Origin: Chrysomallon squamiferum
Lineage: Eukaryota > Mollusca > Gastropoda > Neomphalida > Peltospiridae
Direction: 5' to 3'
Assembly: GCA_012295275.1 (NCBI GenBank)
Contig: CM022666.1
Span: forward strand, 1,137,501-1,172,500
DNA: 35,000 nt
Shown here one piece after another: positions 34,197 to 35,000 of the stretch (within the stretch, counting starts at the first letter, position 1; each line of letters opens with the position of its first letter). The translations under genes were made by a program, and so were the position numbers. Under the pieces are notes generated by a model. That model saw nothing but the letters and a program-made list of their open reading frames with translations, was not told the origin of the DNA and did no database searches.

Positions 34197-34400
34197 GCTC
34201 TGTTACAAGCACACGATGTTGTCGCTCACGAAGTGTACAGTGAGGAAGCTGTGCGCGTGACGCCGCCTCCAGTCCAGCCTTACGTGAACGGGAATGCTGA
34301 TCCTGACGTCATGGAGAACAACGTCGAAATGGACGGAGTAGGCGGAGTCAGGCTGGGAGTGAGGCTCGTACAGTTCATGAAGAACACAGACGAACCAATG
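34197..34400 (+). CDS. CASK: CASK/LIN-2 internal exon B: end of L27C, linker and start of PDZ
   Basis: This 204-base exon encodes 68 residues and is phase 0 at both ends. It starts [20 protein letters not shown], the last helix of L27C and its conserved tail, continues through a proline- and asparagine-rich linker ([22 protein letters not shown]), and ends [14 protein letters not shown], the first strand of the PDZ domain that in CASK binds neurexin and syndecan tails. The carboxylate-binding loop of the PDZ must lie in the next exon, beyond the window. The acceptor is TTCTCCAG ending at 34196, behind a long pyrimidine tract; the donor is GTAAGA at 34401-34406. It joins exon A in frame at the point where CASK proteins read QPHFM-ALLQ. 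Just before the PDZ strand, a short VRL-G-VRL doubling is present that I do not recall in vertebrate CASK. The family assignment is very secure. Confidence 0.96.
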
Positions 34401-35000
34401 GTAAGAGGTTTAACAAAACTGACAAGCTGTTTTTGTTTATTAGATCTAATTTGATTGGTTGAAATAATGGCCTGTTAATGTGTTCTTTAAATAGAATTAA
34501 GTTCTTTGGTAGAAGTGGTGGAACTGTGGTGTGGTCTTTAAAAGAGAATTAGGTTGATTGTTTTATGTAGTTAACTGTTGTTGTGTGTGTGTTTTTGAAA
34601 TAAAAGTTCACTGGCTAAATGTTAATAGACTGTGTTTTTTTTTAAAGTGTAATTCAGTTCATGAGCTAAATTAATAAGTCAGTGATACTTTGTTTAAACA
34701 GAATTATTTTCATTGGTTAAAATAACCAACAGTATTATTGTTTAAATAGAATAAATTCATTGGACCAAGGGCATGTTCTTTAAATAAAATTAAGTTTGTT
34801 GATTAAAATAATGAAACCAGTGGCATTTTTGAAAATAGAATTAAGTTCACTGTTGTTGATTTTTTTAATCCCTTTCATTTCATATTTTTTATTCTTTGCC
34901 TTTCACTTTGAAAACACATCTTACATCAGTCGATACATTAGAACAAGATCCACATTCACATTTTTGTCTTCTCCTATGAAAAAACAAGCATGGTTTATAA
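34401..35000 (+). other. CASK: 5' part of the CASK intron after exon B
   Basis: It starts with donor GTAAGA and runs off the window. The next expected exon would carry the PDZ carboxylate-binding loop, and none is present in these 600 bases. Most of the segment is a degenerate ~52-bp tandem array, annotated separately. Confidence 0.8.
34440..34855 (+). repeat. Degenerate ~52-bp tandem array
   Basis: TTCTTTAAATAGAATTAAGT followed by TCATTGGTTAAAATAA, or variants, recurs near 34484, 34535, 34592, 34637, 34691, 34739, 34772 and 34829, mostly 48-57 bases apart. AACAGTG or AATGTG-like words precede the core in several copies. Confidence 0.7.

Overview
The window is eukaryotic nuclear DNA from an animal. 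It is strongly AT-rich, with long homopolymers, dense microsatellites and intron-type splice signals, and it lacks the tightly packed reading frames of a prokaryote. Two short, phase-0, GC-richer blocks flanked by good splice sites encode consecutive parts of CASK/LIN-2, the neuronal and epithelial scaffold of the MAGUK family. They are exon A (6178-6264, first half of the L27C domain) and exon B (34197-34400, end of L27C, linker and first strand of the PDZ domain). Joined, they give an uninterrupted frame that follows known CASK order, so the intron between them is 27,932 bp (6265-34196). Parts of two more introns flank them (1-6177 and 34401-35000). The gene reads on the + strand. The repeat style and huge introns fit a lophotrochozoan such as a mollusc; that assignment is inference and not firm.

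Layout: 1-6177 is the tail of an upstream intron holding a ~96-bp degenerate tandem array, TACA and AAT microsatellites, a GC-richer block near 2.4-2.7 kb, a tRNA-like SINE piece near 3.8 kb and a three-copy 207-bp array. The 28-kb intron holds five long GA/TC tracts (8.5, 10.0, 16.6, 18.7 and 32.3 kb), a TTA tract at 18 kb, a TGTTTACAG-rich degenerate array at 13 kb, a 29-bp minisatellite with ATF/CRE-like cores at 14.7 kb, ~190-bp and ~170-190-bp degenerate arrays at 16 and 27.5-28.5 kb, two more SINE-like remnants, and several GC-richer islands (8.0, 12.5, 14.6, 17.3, 19.0, 20.8, 30.6 and 33.0 kb) that are candidates for conserved regulatory DNA. The last 600 bases begin the next intron and carry a ~52-bp degenerate array.

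Apart from CASK I support no gene. Most reading frames longer than 60 codons are microsatellite translations (Arg-Glu, Ser-Leu, poly-Ile, Cys-Val) or chance frames in T-rich DNA. I see no rRNA, intact tRNA, CRISPR array or intact transposon. Two unproven coding possibilities are noted: a 54-base phase-0 candidate cassette exon at 32842-32895 that would insert 18 residues exactly at the exon A/B junction, and a candidate terminal exon at 19537-19647. I found nothing that amounts to a new biological system.
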